Shown: positions 17,727 through 26,253, numbered from the stretch's first letter. The stretch: 64,000 nucleotides of DNA from Flavobacterium agri (GCF_013401995.1 NZ_JACBJI010000003.1:496001-560000), one strand, 5' to 3'. Notes: generated by a model not told the origin, from the letters alone. Numbers and translations are program-made.

Positions 17727-18764
17727 TTATGATGATTTTTCAACCCATTTCCTAAGATTTCGGTATTCCAAAAGCATGTAAAACTGGGTTCCGAACAAAA
17801 TCGACGCGATCACCAAATGCACCGTTTGCGACCCGAACGGAAAGTCGAAATACGCCATCGCGATTCCCGATACGATTTCTGGCACGAGCAACCACATTAC
17901 CCATTTGATTTTTTCGAAGCCGAGATTTTTGTTCGTGTTCCGAAGCAACAAAAACAAGTTCACCAAAAACACGACGATCGAAAACGAACGGTGGAAATAA
18001 AACGTCATGTGCGGATTTTGGAGGATCATGTCCATTTGATCGTATCCGACGACTTTCACCTGTTCGTCCACATATTGACGTACTTGTGTTCCGAGCACGA
18101 TCTGGATCAACGTCAACACCAACGCAAACGCAAGGAAATTCCCGAAGAACGCATCGCGTTTACGCCCGACGAATTCGGTTTTCGACTTCCAGATGATCTG
18201 TAAAATGACGGCTACGATGACCAAGGCCACAACCATGTGCAACGTGATTTTTATCGGATTCAATACCGAATACACTACCGTCGCGCCGAGCCAGCCCTGG
18301 AATCCCATAAGGAACACGCTAAGCCACGACAGCCATACTATCGATTTCTTCTCTTTTCGCCATGCGAACGACGTCACGGCCATCACGAACACGAAAATTC
18401 CCGCCAAAGCGCCGCAAAGACGGTTCAGGTATTCGATCCAGGTATGCGTCGGATTGAAAATCGCGTAATCGTGTTTGGTATAAGGACGCCATTGCGAAGC
18501 GTCGTAAGTTTCCGCTGTCGTAAAATCTTGTTTCGCGACCCAAAGCGCCTCGTCCTTAATGATGACTTGTCCCGATTCGAATGCTTTGTGCGGTCGCCAC
18601 GTGAGTTGTTCGACATCTGTAGGCGGAATGTAGTAACCGAAGCATTTCGGCCAATCGGGGCAACCCATTCCGGAGCCCGTCATACGCACCAAAGCACCCG
18701 CGATGATTACGGCATAAACGAGTACCAGGCTGATTTTGGCAATAGTGAGGAAGTATTTTTTCAT
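17727..18764 (-). CDS. ctaA: Heme A synthase (COX15/CtaA)
   Basis: 345 residues, about eight membrane helices. The N-terminus has the family hallmark ALVRMTGSGMGCPDWPKCFG (Cys pair region) and WIEYLNRLCGALAG carries the first conserved Glu/His region. Further heme-ligand region motifs are GFQGWLGATVVYS, IKITLHMVVAL and FYFHRSFS. It converts heme O to heme A for cytochrome oxidase, in the inner membrane. It is the last gene of a run with cca and a small membrane protein (26-base gap to the latter); no cytochrome oxidase genes are in the window. Confidence 0.93.
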   Translation of the reverse strand: MKKYFLTIAKISLVLVYAVIIAGALVRMTGSGMGCPDWPKCFGYYIPPTDVEQLTWRPHKAFESGQVIIKDEALWVAKQDFTTAETYDASQWRPYTKHDYAIFNPTHTWIEYLNRLCGALAGIFVFVMAVTSFAWRKEKKSIVWLSWLSVFLMGFQGWLGATVVYSVLNPIKITLHMVVALVIVAVILQIIWKSKTEFVGRKRDAFFGNFLAFALVLTLIQIVLGTQVRQYVDEQVKVVGYDQMDMILQNPHMTFYFHRSFSIVVFLVNLFLLLRNTNKNLGFEKIKWVMWLLVPEIVSGIAMAYFDFPFGSQTVHLVIASILFGTQFYMLLEYRNLRKWVEKSS

Positions 18765-18789
18765 TTGCGAAAGACATTAATTGAATTCA

Positions 18790-19140
18790 TTAGGGATTTT
18801 CCTTTCCGATGTCGTCGATTTCGTGTGGTGTTTCCAGGTTGGCCTGCTTGCGAAGCCGCATTCCGCGATATGCATAGAAAATGGCCGGAACGCCAAACAG
18901 AAGCAGGATGATGATCAGCGAAGCGATCGCTGCCGGCCCGCGATCGGAAGGAAGGCTATCAGCAAACATGCCTAATATGAACATTTCGACGGTACAGATA
19001 AGCAAAGTCAGAAAGAATCCCGAGACAGCGCCTTTGAATACGCTTTTGTGAAATTTATGGCTTTGCAATGCCCAAAGTATGCTCCAAAAGACAGCGACAA
19101 AGGCCAAGATGCCCAAAGCGACTGACAATCCGCTGGTCAT
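18790..19140 (-). CDS. Small membrane protein, unknown function
   Basis: 116 residues with three hydrophobic helices (about 4-24, 38-58, 70-92), then a basic RGMRLRKQ stretch and an acidic tail (ETPHEIDDIGKENP), consistent with a cytoplasmic C-terminus. No family recognised. Its ATG overlaps the stop codon of the CCA-adding enzyme gene (ATGA at 19137-19140) and ctaA follows 26 bases later, so it is part of the same transcript. Confidence 0.75.
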   Translation of the reverse strand: MTSGLSVALGILAFVAVFWSILWALQSHKFHKSVFKGAVSGFFLTLLICTVEMFILGMFADSLPSDRGPAAIASLIIILLLFGVPAIFYAYRGMRLRKQANLETPHEIDDIGKENP

Positions 19141-20564
19141 GATTTTTTAAGCCCCATTTTGTGTGCTTTTTCAATGACGAATGCCAAAGCCGGTTCGTAT
19201 TCGTTCGGGATTTCGCCTTCGAGGATCGCTTCTTTGACGGCTTCTTTCAAAACCCCGATCTCACGCGACGGCGGAATATTGAAAATCGCCATGATTTCCT
19301 CACCCGTGATCGGCGGCTGGAAGTTGCGCACATGGTCGCGTTCTTCGACTTCGACGATCTTTTTGCGCACGATCTTGAAGTTGTCGTGGTATTTCCTGAA
19401 TTTCTTCGGATTCTTGGTCGTGATGTCGGCCTCGCACAAGATCATGAGGTTTTCGGTGTCTTCGCCCGCATCGAAAACCAATCTCCTTACGGCCGAATCG
19501 GTTACGGTGTCTTGCGCCAAAACGATCGGACGCGAACTCATCGAGACCATTTTCTGCACGAACTTCATTTTGTGGTTGAGCGGCATGTGCAGCCTTTCGA
19601 AGATTTTCCTGACCATTTTGCCGCCGACGAATTCGTGTCCGTGGAAACTCCAGCCGTTTTTCTTGTGATGGCGTTTCGTAGGCGCTTTTCCGATGTCGTG
19701 CAACAAAGCCGACCAGCGCAGCCAAACGTCGTCCGTATTCGGGCAAATGTTGTCGACGACTTCCAAAGTGTGATAGAAATTGTCTTTGTGCGTGTGGCCT
19801 TCGGATTCGTCTACGCCTTGAAGCGCGGTCAATTCGGGCAAAATGATGTGCAAAAGTCCGGTTTGGTGAAGCAATAAAAATCCGACCGACGGTTTTTTCG
19901 TCATTAGGATCTTGTTCAATTCCTCGACGATTCTTTCCCCTGAAATGATATTGATCCGGTCTTTGTTCCTTGAAATCGCGTCCAAAGACTCTTTTTCGAT
20001 GTCGAAACCGAGTTGAGCTGCAAAACGGATGCCTCGCAACATCCTCAACGGATCGTCCGAATACGTGATATCGGGATCTAAAGGCGTGCGGATGATCTTG
20101 TTTTCCAAGTCCTTTTCACCTTCGAAAGGATCGAGCAGTTCGCCGTAATTGTTTTCGTTAAGTGAAAAGGCGAGTGCGTTTATGCGGAAATCGCGTCGGT
20201 TCTGGTCGTCTTCCAAAGTGCCGTTTTCGACAAAAGGCTTTCGGCTGTTTTCCTGATACGATTCTTTCCGGGCGCCCACAAACTCGATTTCGGTGTCCTC
20301 AAAACGCAACATGGCGGTTCCGAAGTTTTTGAAAACCTGTACTTTGGGTTTTTTAGGGAGCAATTCGGAAACTTTGAGCGCCAAATCGATTCCCGAACCG
20401 ATCGCGACGATGTCGATGTCTTTCTTGTAATCGCGACCTAACAGGAAATCGCGTACGAATCCGCCGATGACGTAGCTTTCAATGCCGAGTTCGGCCGATG
20501 CTTTCGAGACGATCGGGAATATTTTGTGGGTTAGGGCTTGTTTGTAGTTTGTCGTGTTCGCCAC
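19137..20564 (-). CDS. cca: CCA-adding tRNA nucleotidyltransferase with HD domain
   Basis: About 475 residues. Nucleotidyltransferase head: GGFVRDFLLGRDYKKDIDIVA (GG motif plus DxD catalytic carboxylates), then RRDFRINALAF and DDPLRMLRGIRFAAQLGF (tRNA nucleotide-binding motifs). The C-terminal half carries an HD domain (WSALLHDIGKAPTKRHH, FHGHEFVGGKM). It adds or repairs the 3' CCA of tRNA; the HD domain suggests extra phosphohydrolase activity. The start is uncertain: GTG at 20564 gives VANTTNYKQAL, close to the family N-terminus; GTG at 20585 would begin inside an intergenic repeat. Confidence 0.92.
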   Translation of the reverse strand: MANTTNYKQALTHKIFPIVSKASAELGIESYVIGGFVRDFLLGRDYKKDIDIVAIGSGIDLALKVSELLPKKPKVQVFKNFGTAMLRFEDTEIEFVGARKESYQENSRKPFVENGTLEDDQNRRDFRINALAFSLNENNYGELLDPFEGEKDLENKIIRTPLDPDITYSDDPLRMLRGIRFAAQLGFDIEKESLDAISRNKDRINIISGERIVEELNKILMTKKPSVGFLLLHQTGLLHIILPELTALQGVDESEGHTHKDNFYHTLEVVDNICPNTDDVWLRWSALLHDIGKAPTKRHHKKNGWSFHGHEFVGGKMVRKIFERLHMPLNHKMKFVQKMVSMSSRPIVLAQDTVTDSAVRRLVFDAGEDTENLMILCEADITTKNPKKFRKYHDNFKIVRKKIVEVEERDHVRNFQPPITGEEIMAIFNIPPSREIGVLKEAVKEAILEGEIPNEYEPALAFVIEKAHKMGLKKS

Positions 20565-20580
20565 GGAGTTTTGTTTTTTT

Positions 20581-20682
20581 GCCACGAATTACACGAATGG
20601 CACAAATAAAATTCAAATTAAAAAGGTGCTCTTGGTGTGATAAATAGTAACGTAAATTAGTGAAATTCGTGCCATTGGTGAC
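20581..20682. repeat. Imperfect inverted copies of the CACGAATGGCAC repeat
   Basis: GCCACGAAT-tacac-GAATGGCAC (20581-20602) and GTGAAATTCGTGCCATTGGTG (about 20660-20680) face each other across about 57 bases between cca and the Sua5 gene. The same words occur as a perfect 21-base inverted pair at 63394-63454 and as a half copy at 59600-59623. Confidence 0.65.
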
Positions 20683-20686
20683 TGAC

Positions 20687-21256
20687 TCACTTCCGGATCA
20701 CCTTCACCTGCGCATCACCCGTCAACTTAATGATCGCAGACGCTTTCTCGGCTTTTTCGGCACGTCGCAAATTTACCACATAATCAACCCCATTCACGAT
20801 CGCAGGCGAGATTTCGGCAAACGACAAAGGCGTAGGTTCACCCGAAATGTTCGCCGAGGTCGAAACCAGCGGCTTTTTCATGCGTTCCATCAACTTAAAG
20901 CAAAATGGCTCTTTGACGATGCGCATGCCGAGCGTATTGTCGGGAGCGATGATGTTTTTGGCCACGTTTCTCGGTTTGTCCAAAATCAGCGTAGTCGGTT
21001 TTTCGGATAAATCCAAAATCTGCCAGGCAACTTCGGGAATCTCGTTGAAAACCTGGTACAACATCCTGTCGCCGTTGACCAAAACGATCATGCTTTTCGA
21101 TTCTTCGCGCTGTTTCAACGCGTAGATTTTCGCAACCGCGGCTTCGTTCGTGGCATCGCAGCCGATTCCCCAAACCGTATCGGTCGGATACAGGATGATG
21201 CCGCCGTCTTTTATGGCTTCGTAAGCGTTGTGGACTTCTTTTGCTAGGTATTCCAT
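20687..21256 (-). CDS. Sua5/YciO/YrdC threonylcarbamoyl-AMP synthase
   Basis: 189 residues from the ATG at 21256 (MEYLAKEVHNAYEAIKDGGIILYPTDTVWGIGCDATN). The GGIILYPTDTVWG motif, KQREESKSMIVLV (substrate-binding KR/S positions) and STSANISGEPTP are signatures of the L-threonylcarbamoyladenylate synthase fold. It makes threonylcarbamoyl-AMP for the t6A37 modification of ANN-decoding tRNAs. A longer in-frame extension to 21496 has no family similarity and overlaps the upstream gene. The ATG shares one base with the stop of the putative rhamnosyltransferase (TGATG), so it is coupled to the glycan genes despite its unrelated job. Confidence 0.9.
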   Translation of the reverse strand: MEYLAKEVHNAYEAIKDGGIILYPTDTVWGIGCDATNEAAVAKIYALKQREESKSMIVLVNGDRMLYQVFNEIPEVAWQILDLSEKPTTLILDKPRNVAKNIIAPDNTLGMRIVKEPFCFKLMERMKKPLVSTSANISGEPTPLSFAEISPAIVNGVDYVVNLRRAEKAEKASAIIKLTGDAQVKVIRK

Positions 21257-22116
21257 CACTTGAATTTGTAAATGCCGAGCGCCTTTTTGATGGTTTTGCT
21301 GAGCACTTTGTATTTCACGATCCACTTGTTCTTGAGCGACAGTTTGAGCCACTCGCGATGCGGGATCAGGTTTTCGGATATGAATTTCGAAATCTCGTCG
21401 GACACGATGAAATCGACTTTCAGTTTGTCCCATTTCACATTGTCGTATCCGTTGAAATTGTTGACTTTGTTCTTTTCGTGAATCACCGCGATCCACAATC
21501 TTTTGTGCGTGACTTGCGTGATGCGTCGCTCTTTTTTCCAGATGTTATGGTCGTTCGACCAGATCGTCTGCGGATTCTCGTTCTTCTCGATCAAACTGAT
21601 GAACGGATTGAAGATATGTTCTTTCTTGCCCAACATCACCGTCGGTTTCACCTGAAGCGAATATCCTTTTATCACGTCGATCACGCGATATTCCTGCTGC
21701 TTGAACTGCTTCTGGATTTCGGCGATGAAATCTTTGTGGATCGTGTCGTCGTTGTCGATGCGCGAAGTGATCAAAAACGGTTTTTCGTTGGAATGTTCCG
21801 AAATATATTTTTGGATTTCGGGATAGAAATTCCCCATCCCGTCAATGTAGAACACGAGGATGTTGTCGTGTCCGGCCACGAGTTTTTCGATTTCGGACTT
21901 GTATTTTTCGGGAGTCGTCGTATCAAAATAGATCAGCCACTTGAAATTTTTGGTCGATTGGGCCGCGACGGACGGAAAACAAAAATTGCGGAACAACCAT
22001 AAACGGTCTTCCATCCATTCGTCCGTGAGCAGGCTCTCGTTATTCTTGGTAACGGCCCACTCCGGGTTGCGAAGGTTGAATCGCGTAATCAGGTAATGAT
22101 CGAAGAAATCAGACAT
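21256..22116 (-). CDS. Putative rhamnosyltransferase-like glycosyltransferase
   Basis: 286 residues, soluble. The pattern FNLRNPEWAVTKNNESLLTDEWMEDRLWLFRNFCFPSV followed by FKWLIYFDTTTPE, FLITSRIDNDDTIHKDF (DxD-like metal site) and HKRLWIAVIHEKNKVN fits the putative rhamnosyl transferase family (PF11316). It likely adds a sugar to a surface polysaccharide or LPS core; donor and acceptor cannot be told from sequence. It overlaps the upstream pyruvyl transferase gene by 8 bases and is coupled to the Sua5 gene downstream. Confidence 0.8.
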   Translation of the reverse strand: MSDFFDHYLITRFNLRNPEWAVTKNNESLLTDEWMEDRLWLFRNFCFPSVAAQSTKNFKWLIYFDTTTPEKYKSEIEKLVAGHDNILVFYIDGMGNFYPEIQKYISEHSNEKPFLITSRIDNDDTIHKDFIAEIQKQFKQQEYRVIDVIKGYSLQVKPTVMLGKKEHIFNPFISLIEKNENPQTIWSNDHNIWKKERRITQVTHKRLWIAVIHEKNKVNNFNGYDNVKWDKLKVDFIVSDEISKFISENLIPHREWLKLSLKNKWIVKYKVLSKTIKKALGIYKFK

Positions 22117-23026
22117 TCAAATAGTCAAATGCTTTTTGCGCAAAGGTAAGATTTGTTTGCCTGCAATCGTCAAGCACGCCCGAATAGGCTTGCACTTTTT
22201 TGATGTCGGCTTGCCAATTGTCGAAACTCGAGATCACGGGCTGGTATTTGAAATCGTAAAATTTGGACGAATTCGGGATCACGAGCACTTTTTTTCCGAG
22301 CATCAAACTCCAGTACATCGCGTGGTAACTGTCGGTCATGATCGTGTCGGTCTGGCCGATGAAACGCACCACGTCCTCGAAAACCGCATTGTTCGCCGTA
22401 GACGGAAACGCCTCGAATTGTTTTTGCACTTTCTCGTTCCCGAGCGTTTTTTTGTGGAAAATGATGCCGATTTCGTTTTCGACCGTCCATTGTTTATCGA
22501 AAATCGGATGCAGGCAGCTCGCGCAAGGCACCCATTCTTCTTTCATGCCGTAATCGCGTACGCCGACGAGACCGAATTTCGACGTATCGACGTTGTATTT
22601 CGTGATTTTGCCGTAAGTCGACGGGCTTTTCGCGTTATGTCCCAAACCCCAAAGCACGGTTTTTTTGCCCTTTTCGCCGAGTTGTTCGAAAAGCTTCATC
22701 TGAAGGTCGAAACCTTCGCGGTTGAGCAATCCGCCGCCGCCGATGATCAGCGAATTCTGCGTTATTTTCTCGAACCAATTGTCGCGGACTTCCTGATCTT
22801 CGCGTTTGTAATCGAAGATGTCGAGGTATTTTCCCTTGAGGTTGTCGAAGTAATGGTGCACGCCGCAATAGTAATCACCAATGTTCGTCGGGTCGTAACG
22901 GTGCAGGTTGACCACGTCGTCATTGTTCTGGATCGGCGATTTTAAGATGCGGCTGATGACTTCCTTTTTTCTGGCAGAGCGCCCGAAGTGCGAGAATGTC
23001 GATTTGAGGAAGTCGTTTATACCCAT
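22109..23026 (-). CDS. Polysaccharide pyruvyl transferase family protein
   Basis: 305 residues. NIGDYYCGVHHYFDNL, IIGGGGLLNREGFD, LWGLGHNAKS and the C-terminal FIGQTDTIMTDSYHAMYWSLMLGKKVLVIPNSSKFYDF are the marks of the CsaB/WcaK-type pyruvyl transferase family (PF04230), which adds ketal pyruvate to sugars of cell-surface polymers. The glycine-rich loop and the DSYHA His are present. It is first in a minus-strand glycan run. The start at 23026 lies three bases from a 21-base inverted repeat that separates it from the divergent kinase-like gene. Confidence 0.85.
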   Translation of the reverse strand: MGINDFLKSTFSHFGRSARKKEVISRILKSPIQNNDDVVNLHRYDPTNIGDYYCGVHHYFDNLKGKYLDIFDYKREDQEVRDNWFEKITQNSLIIGGGGLLNREGFDLQMKLFEQLGEKGKKTVLWGLGHNAKSPSTYGKITKYNVDTSKFGLVGVRDYGMKEEWVPCASCLHPIFDKQWTVENEIGIIFHKKTLGNEKVQKQFEAFPSTANNAVFEDVVRFIGQTDTIMTDSYHAMYWSLMLGKKVLVIPNSSKFYDFKYQPVISSFDNWQADIKKVQAYSGVLDDCRQTNLTFAQKAFDYLNV

Positions 23027-23029
23027 GAA

Positions 23030-23099
23030 AACTTCAAAATTCGTTATTCGTTAATCGTTATTCAACATTCAAAAAAATCGAATAACGAATATTGAAGTT
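23030..23099. repeat. Inverted repeat between divergent glycan genes
   Basis: Arms 23030-23050 (AACTTCAAAATTCGTTATTC, then G) and 23079-23099 are reverse complements at 20 of 21 positions, separated by 28 bases. The left arm starts 3 bases from the pyruvyl transferase start codon. It could fold in the leader RNA of that gene. Confidence 0.6.
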
Positions 23100-23126
23100 G
23101 AATTCTCGTCAAAAATACTTCTTTCA

Positions 23127-23158
23127 TTTGAACCCTAAAACCCAAATCCCTACTTTTG
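23127..23158 (+). promoter_or_regulatory. Promoter of the LPS-kinase-like gene
   Basis: TTTG (23127-23130), a 20-base spacer, then TACTTTTG (23151-23158) match the Bacteroidota -33/-7 consensus TTTG-N19-21-TAnnTTTG. It lies 20 bases before the ATG at 23179. Confidence 0.65.
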
Positions 23159-23178
23159 TGAGGCAATTCAAACCTTAG

Positions 23179-23943
23179 ATGAAGCACGTCATCCATCCCG
23201 ATTTCCAAAACCAAAGCGCGGCACTTGACCAAATCATTGCCGATTTTGACAAAGGCGGGACACTTTTCGGAGACGGAAAGCGCAACAAGATCAAACTTTT
23301 CGACCTCGACGGAAAAACGGTGAACGTGAAATCGTTCAAGGTGCCGAATTTCGTGAACCGCGTCGTTTATAATTTCTTCCGACGTTCAAAAGCCGAAAGA
23401 TCGTACGAGTTCGCGAACAAATTGCTCCAAAAAGGCATCGGCACGCCGCAACCGATTGCGTATTTCGAGAATTTCGAAACGCTTTTGCTTGCCGACAGTT
23501 ATTATGTAAGCGAACACCTGCAATGCGATTTGACGTATCGCGAACTGATCACCGAGCCCGATTATCCCGAACACGAGACCATTTTGCGCCAGTTCGTGCG
23601 TTTCAGCTTCAACCTGCACCAGAACGGTATCGAATTTTTGGATCATACACCCGGAAATACGCTGATTAAGAAGATTTCAGACGGCAATTACGAGTTTTTT
23701 CTCGTCGATTTGAATCGTATGAATTTTCACGATTCCATGTCGCTTGCCCAACGCATCGACAATATGTCGAAACTCACGTCGAAACGCGAAATGGTAGAAG
23801 TTATGGCCGACGAATATGCAAAACTCATCGGAAAACCATACGACGAAATCCTCAGGATGATGGTGAAACAGACCGAATTACACCGCGACCGTTTCCTGCG
23901 CAAAAGACGAATCAAAAAACAACTGCAATTCTGGAAAAAATGA
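23179..23943 (+). CDS. LPS (Kdo/WaaP-type) kinase family protein
   Basis: 254 residues. A protein-kinase-like fold: a Lys-bearing strand (TVNVKSFKVPN), ERSYEFANKLLQKGIGTPQPIAYFE (helix C and linker typical of Kdo/InaA kinases), catalytic loop FLDHTPGNTLIKK (HxxxxN) and metal site FFLVDLNRM (DLN instead of DFG). It probably phosphorylates a lipid A-core sugar such as Kdo or heptose at the cytoplasmic face. It is followed by a GT2 gene with a 4-base ATGA overlap and sits back-to-back with the pyruvyl transferase operon, which supports a role in LPS/glycan core assembly. Confidence 0.8.
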   Translation: MKHVIHPDFQNQSAALDQIIADFDKGGTLFGDGKRNKIKLFDLDGKTVNVKSFKVPNFVNRVVYNFFRRSKAERSYEFANKLLQKGIGTPQPIAYFENFETLLLADSYYVSEHLQCDLTYRELITEPDYPEHETILRQFVRFSFNLHQNGIEFLDHTPGNTLIKKISDGNYEFFLVDLNRMNFHDSMSLAQRIDNMSKLTSKREMVEVMADEYAKLIGKPYDEILRMMVKQTELHRDRFLRKRRIKKQLQFWKK

Positions 23944-24752
23944 AGGCATCGGTAATCATGAGTACGTACAATTCCGAGGAATGGCTCGAAAAGGTCATTT
24001 GGGGATTCAGTGTGCAGTCGGAACTCGATTTCGAAATCATCATTGCCGACGACGGATCGGGCCCGAAAACAAAGGAGCTTCTCGATCGTTTGCGTCCGCA
24101 GATTACAATGCCGCTCGTACATGTCTGGCAGGAAGACAACGGTTTCCAGAAGTCCCAAATCCTCAATAAGGCAATCGTCGCTTCGAGCTCGGAGTATTTG
24201 ATTTTTACCGATGGCGACTGTATTCCACGCAAGGATTTTGTCGAAACGCATCTCAAGTTCCGCGAAAAAGGCTATTTCCTTTCGGGCGGCTATTATATGT
24301 TGCCGATGAATATTTCGCAGGCAATTTCGAAAGACGACATCATTTACCAAAGATGTTTCGATATCAAGTGGCTGTTATCCGAAGGTTTGCCGAAATCGTT
24401 CAAGAACAACAAACTTACCGCGACCGGCCTTTGGGCGAAATTCCTGAACGCCGTCACACCGACGAAAGCCACCTGGAACGGCCACAACGCTTCGGGCTGG
24501 AAACAAGATTTGGTGTTCATCAACGGTTTCAACCAGGAAATGCAATACGGCGGACAGGATCGCGAACTTGGCGAGAGGCTTTTCAACAAAGGGCTCAAGG
24601 CGAAACAAATCCGATATTCGGCTATCGTGATCCACTTGGATCATGCGCGCGGATATGTGAATGAGGCGACCTGGAAGAAGAATTTCGCGATCCGTGAGAA
24701 TACGCGAAAGAACAAAGTCGTGAAAACACCGATCGGGATTGATTCGAATTGA
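23940..24752 (+). CDS. Family 2 glycosyltransferase with galactosyltransferase-type C-domain
   Basis: 270 residues. GT-A nucleotide-binding start KASVIMSTYNSEEWLEKV, then IIIADDGSGP and FTDGDCIPRKDF (DxD). The C-terminal half carries DLVFINGFNQEMQYGGQDRELGERLFNKG, a variant of the GT27/galactosyltransferase C-domain motif (GxDExFxGWGxED). It likely transfers a hexose onto a lipid-linked or LPS-core acceptor. It overlaps the upstream LPS-kinase-like gene (ATGA), so the two are co-translated. Its stop lies 3 bases before the inverted-repeat-bounded gap at 24756. Confidence 0.88.
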   Translation: MKASVIMSTYNSEEWLEKVIWGFSVQSELDFEIIIADDGSGPKTKELLDRLRPQITMPLVHVWQEDNGFQKSQILNKAIVASSSEYLIFTDGDCIPRKDFVETHLKFREKGYFLSGGYYMLPMNISQAISKDDIIYQRCFDIKWLLSEGLPKSFKNNKLTATGLWAKFLNAVTPTKATWNGHNASGWKQDLVFINGFNQEMQYGGQDRELGERLFNKGLKAKQIRYSAIVIHLDHARGYVNEATWKKNFAIRENTRKNKVVKTPIGIDSN

Positions 24753-24755
24753 TCT

Positions 24756-24967
24756 GGAACGCTGAAGACGCAGATTACACAGATTTTCCTGATTTTTATC
24801 TTTTCTTTTGGTTTGTAATTTGGCGCTTCCAAATGTTCTTTGAGCATAGAATCAAGGAATGATGGATTTTGATGTTGTGTCAGAAAAAAATCTCGGTGAT
24901 GGAGTCATCTTTGCCTTGCGATTTAAGAATCTGCGGAAATCAGGAAAATCTGCGTATTCAGCGTTCC
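24756..24967. repeat. Convergent gap bounded by an inverted repeat
   Basis: The gap between two convergent glycosyltransferase genes begins GGAACGCTGAAGACGCAGAT (24756-24775), and continues TTTTCCTGATTT near 24784-24795. It ends with the reverse complement of the same words (24937-24967: AAATCAGGAAAATCTGCG, TATTCAGCGTTCC). The left arm carries an insertion of about 9 bases. The right arm runs up to the stop codon of the GT9 gene. Nothing coding was seen in the centre. It may act as a two-way terminator or be a small non-autonomous element. Confidence 0.6.
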
Positions 24968-26028
24968 TAATTCCTTTCGAGGTAAATCCTAAGTTCCGGT
25001 AAAATCAAATCCGGCGTAAACTGTCCGTACAATTCCATCGCATCATCCTTCATGTCCTTCGCGGATTTGTTGCCGTACAATTGCGGCTTGAAGTCTTTCA
25101 GGTGAACGGACACGTTTCGGATTCCATCGTCGAACGCATTCCACGCTTCTTTTTTGATCCACGTAGAAAATATCGTGAACGTCGGTTTCAGTAAGGCCTT
25201 GGCCATATTGACCGCCCCGCCTTCATTGCCGATGAGCGCGTCGCAATGATACGTGAGCGACAAAAATTCGCGAATGCTTCCCGGAACGATGTGGAATTTG
25301 ATGTTTTCCTGGGTTTTCGGGGCGCACATTTCGAAAATTTCGCGTGCCTCGGCTTCCTGGATCGGCATATAATTGAACAACAACGTAGCGTCGGTTTGGG
25401 CGACGATTTCATCCAGAAGCCGCGCCATGAAAGGAAACGGATAGGTTTTGTTGCCGCCGCTTCCCAAAACGCCTATCATGTACAGTTTTTTGGAAAGGTC
25501 GATGTTGTGCGATTCGAGTATGCGTTTGCCGTTTTCGATCTCATCGTCGGTAAGGAAGATTTTCGGGCGGTTGTCCAATGTTTTTCCGCCGGACAACGAT
25601 TTGAGCAACAGCAATCGGTTTTCGATAGCCAAGCCTGCGTCGGTATCGGGTTTCGACTTTTCGCGTATCGTTTCGTCGTATACGAATTTGGTGTACGATT
25701 TATAGAATCCGATTTTCTTTTTTGCGCCAGAAACGCCCACCACGAGGTTGCTTTCGAGTTTTCCGTAAGCGTCGATGACGATGTCGTATTTGGTTTTTCG
25801 GATGGAAACCAGAAATCTAAGCAGCGCTTTCTTGCTTTTGCGGAATTCGTCTTTGAACAGAATCAGGTTGTCGATGTTCGGATTGTTCTCGACCACGGGC
25901 CGCGTGAACGGATAAATCAAATAATCGATCCGGGAATCGGGATAAATGGATTTCAGGTTGTTGCAAAGGATCGAGGACGCCAAAACGTCCCCGATCATTT
26001 TTTGCTGTATGACAAGAATCTTCTTCAC
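24967..26028 (-). CDS. Family 9 glycosyltransferase (heptosyltransferase-like)
   Basis: About 353 residues from a GTG at 26028: VKKILVIQQKMIGDVLASSILCNNLKSIYPDSRIDYL is the standard GT9 start (KILVIR..xIGDxL). Later MIGVLGSGGNKTYPFPFMARLLDEI, then IREFLSLTYHCDALIGNEGGAVNMAKAL carry the ADP-heptose-type donor site (GNEGGxxxMA). It should add a heptose or similar sugar to the LPS core. An ATG further upstream (26139) lies inside the preceding gene. The GTG overlaps the stop of the small membrane protein gene (GTGA), so initiation is coupled. Confidence 0.85.
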   Translation of the reverse strand: MKKILVIQQKMIGDVLASSILCNNLKSIYPDSRIDYLIYPFTRPVVENNPNIDNLILFKDEFRKSKKALLRFLVSIRKTKYDIVIDAYGKLESNLVVGVSGAKKKIGFYKSYTKFVYDETIREKSKPDTDAGLAIENRLLLLKSLSGGKTLDNRPKIFLTDDEIENGKRILESHNIDLSKKLYMIGVLGSGGNKTYPFPFMARLLDEIVAQTDATLLFNYMPIQEAEAREIFEMCAPKTQENIKFHIVPGSIREFLSLTYHCDALIGNEGGAVNMAKALLKPTFTIFSTWIKKEAWNAFDDGIRNVSVHLKDFKPQLYGNKSAKDMKDDAMELYGQFTPDLILPELRIYLERN

Positions 26029-26252
26029 GATCGCTTTTCGTCCTGATTTTCGATGACGTAATAATCCGTGAACAAGTAAATGAAAAGTTGGCTTAATCCG
26101 TAGATCGTGTATGACAAAAGTTGAACCTTCCATACCCAATCTTCTTCAATTTTACTCCAGGCAAACATCGGGGTAAAAAAGAAAAAGACCAACGATAGTA
26201 GGGAAATATAGCGCTGGTGCCAACGGTTTTCGAACGTATACAACTTTTTCAT
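26025..26252 (-). CDS. Small membrane protein between dapD and the GT9 gene
   Basis: 75 residues from the ATG at 26252 (MKKLYTFENRWHQRYISLLSL): a basic, aromatic N-terminus and two hydrophobic helices (about 16-34 and 43-63), ending VIENQDEKRS. No family recognised. The start lies 1 base after the dapD stop; its own stop overlaps the GTG of the GT9 gene. An ATG at 26267 would overlap dapD. Possibly a membrane accessory of the glycosyltransferase (inference). Confidence 0.7.
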   Translation of the reverse strand: MKKLYTFENRWHQRYISLLSLVFFFFTPMFAWSKIEEDWVWKVQLLSYTIYGLSQLFIYLFTDYYVIENQDEKRS

Positions 26253-26253
26253 C

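Noticed and set aside
21257-21496. N-terminal extension of the Sua5/YrdC gene
   Set aside because: The 80 extra residues are polar and dissimilar to the family and overlap the putative rhamnosyltransferase gene; the ATG at 21256 matches the family N-terminus.
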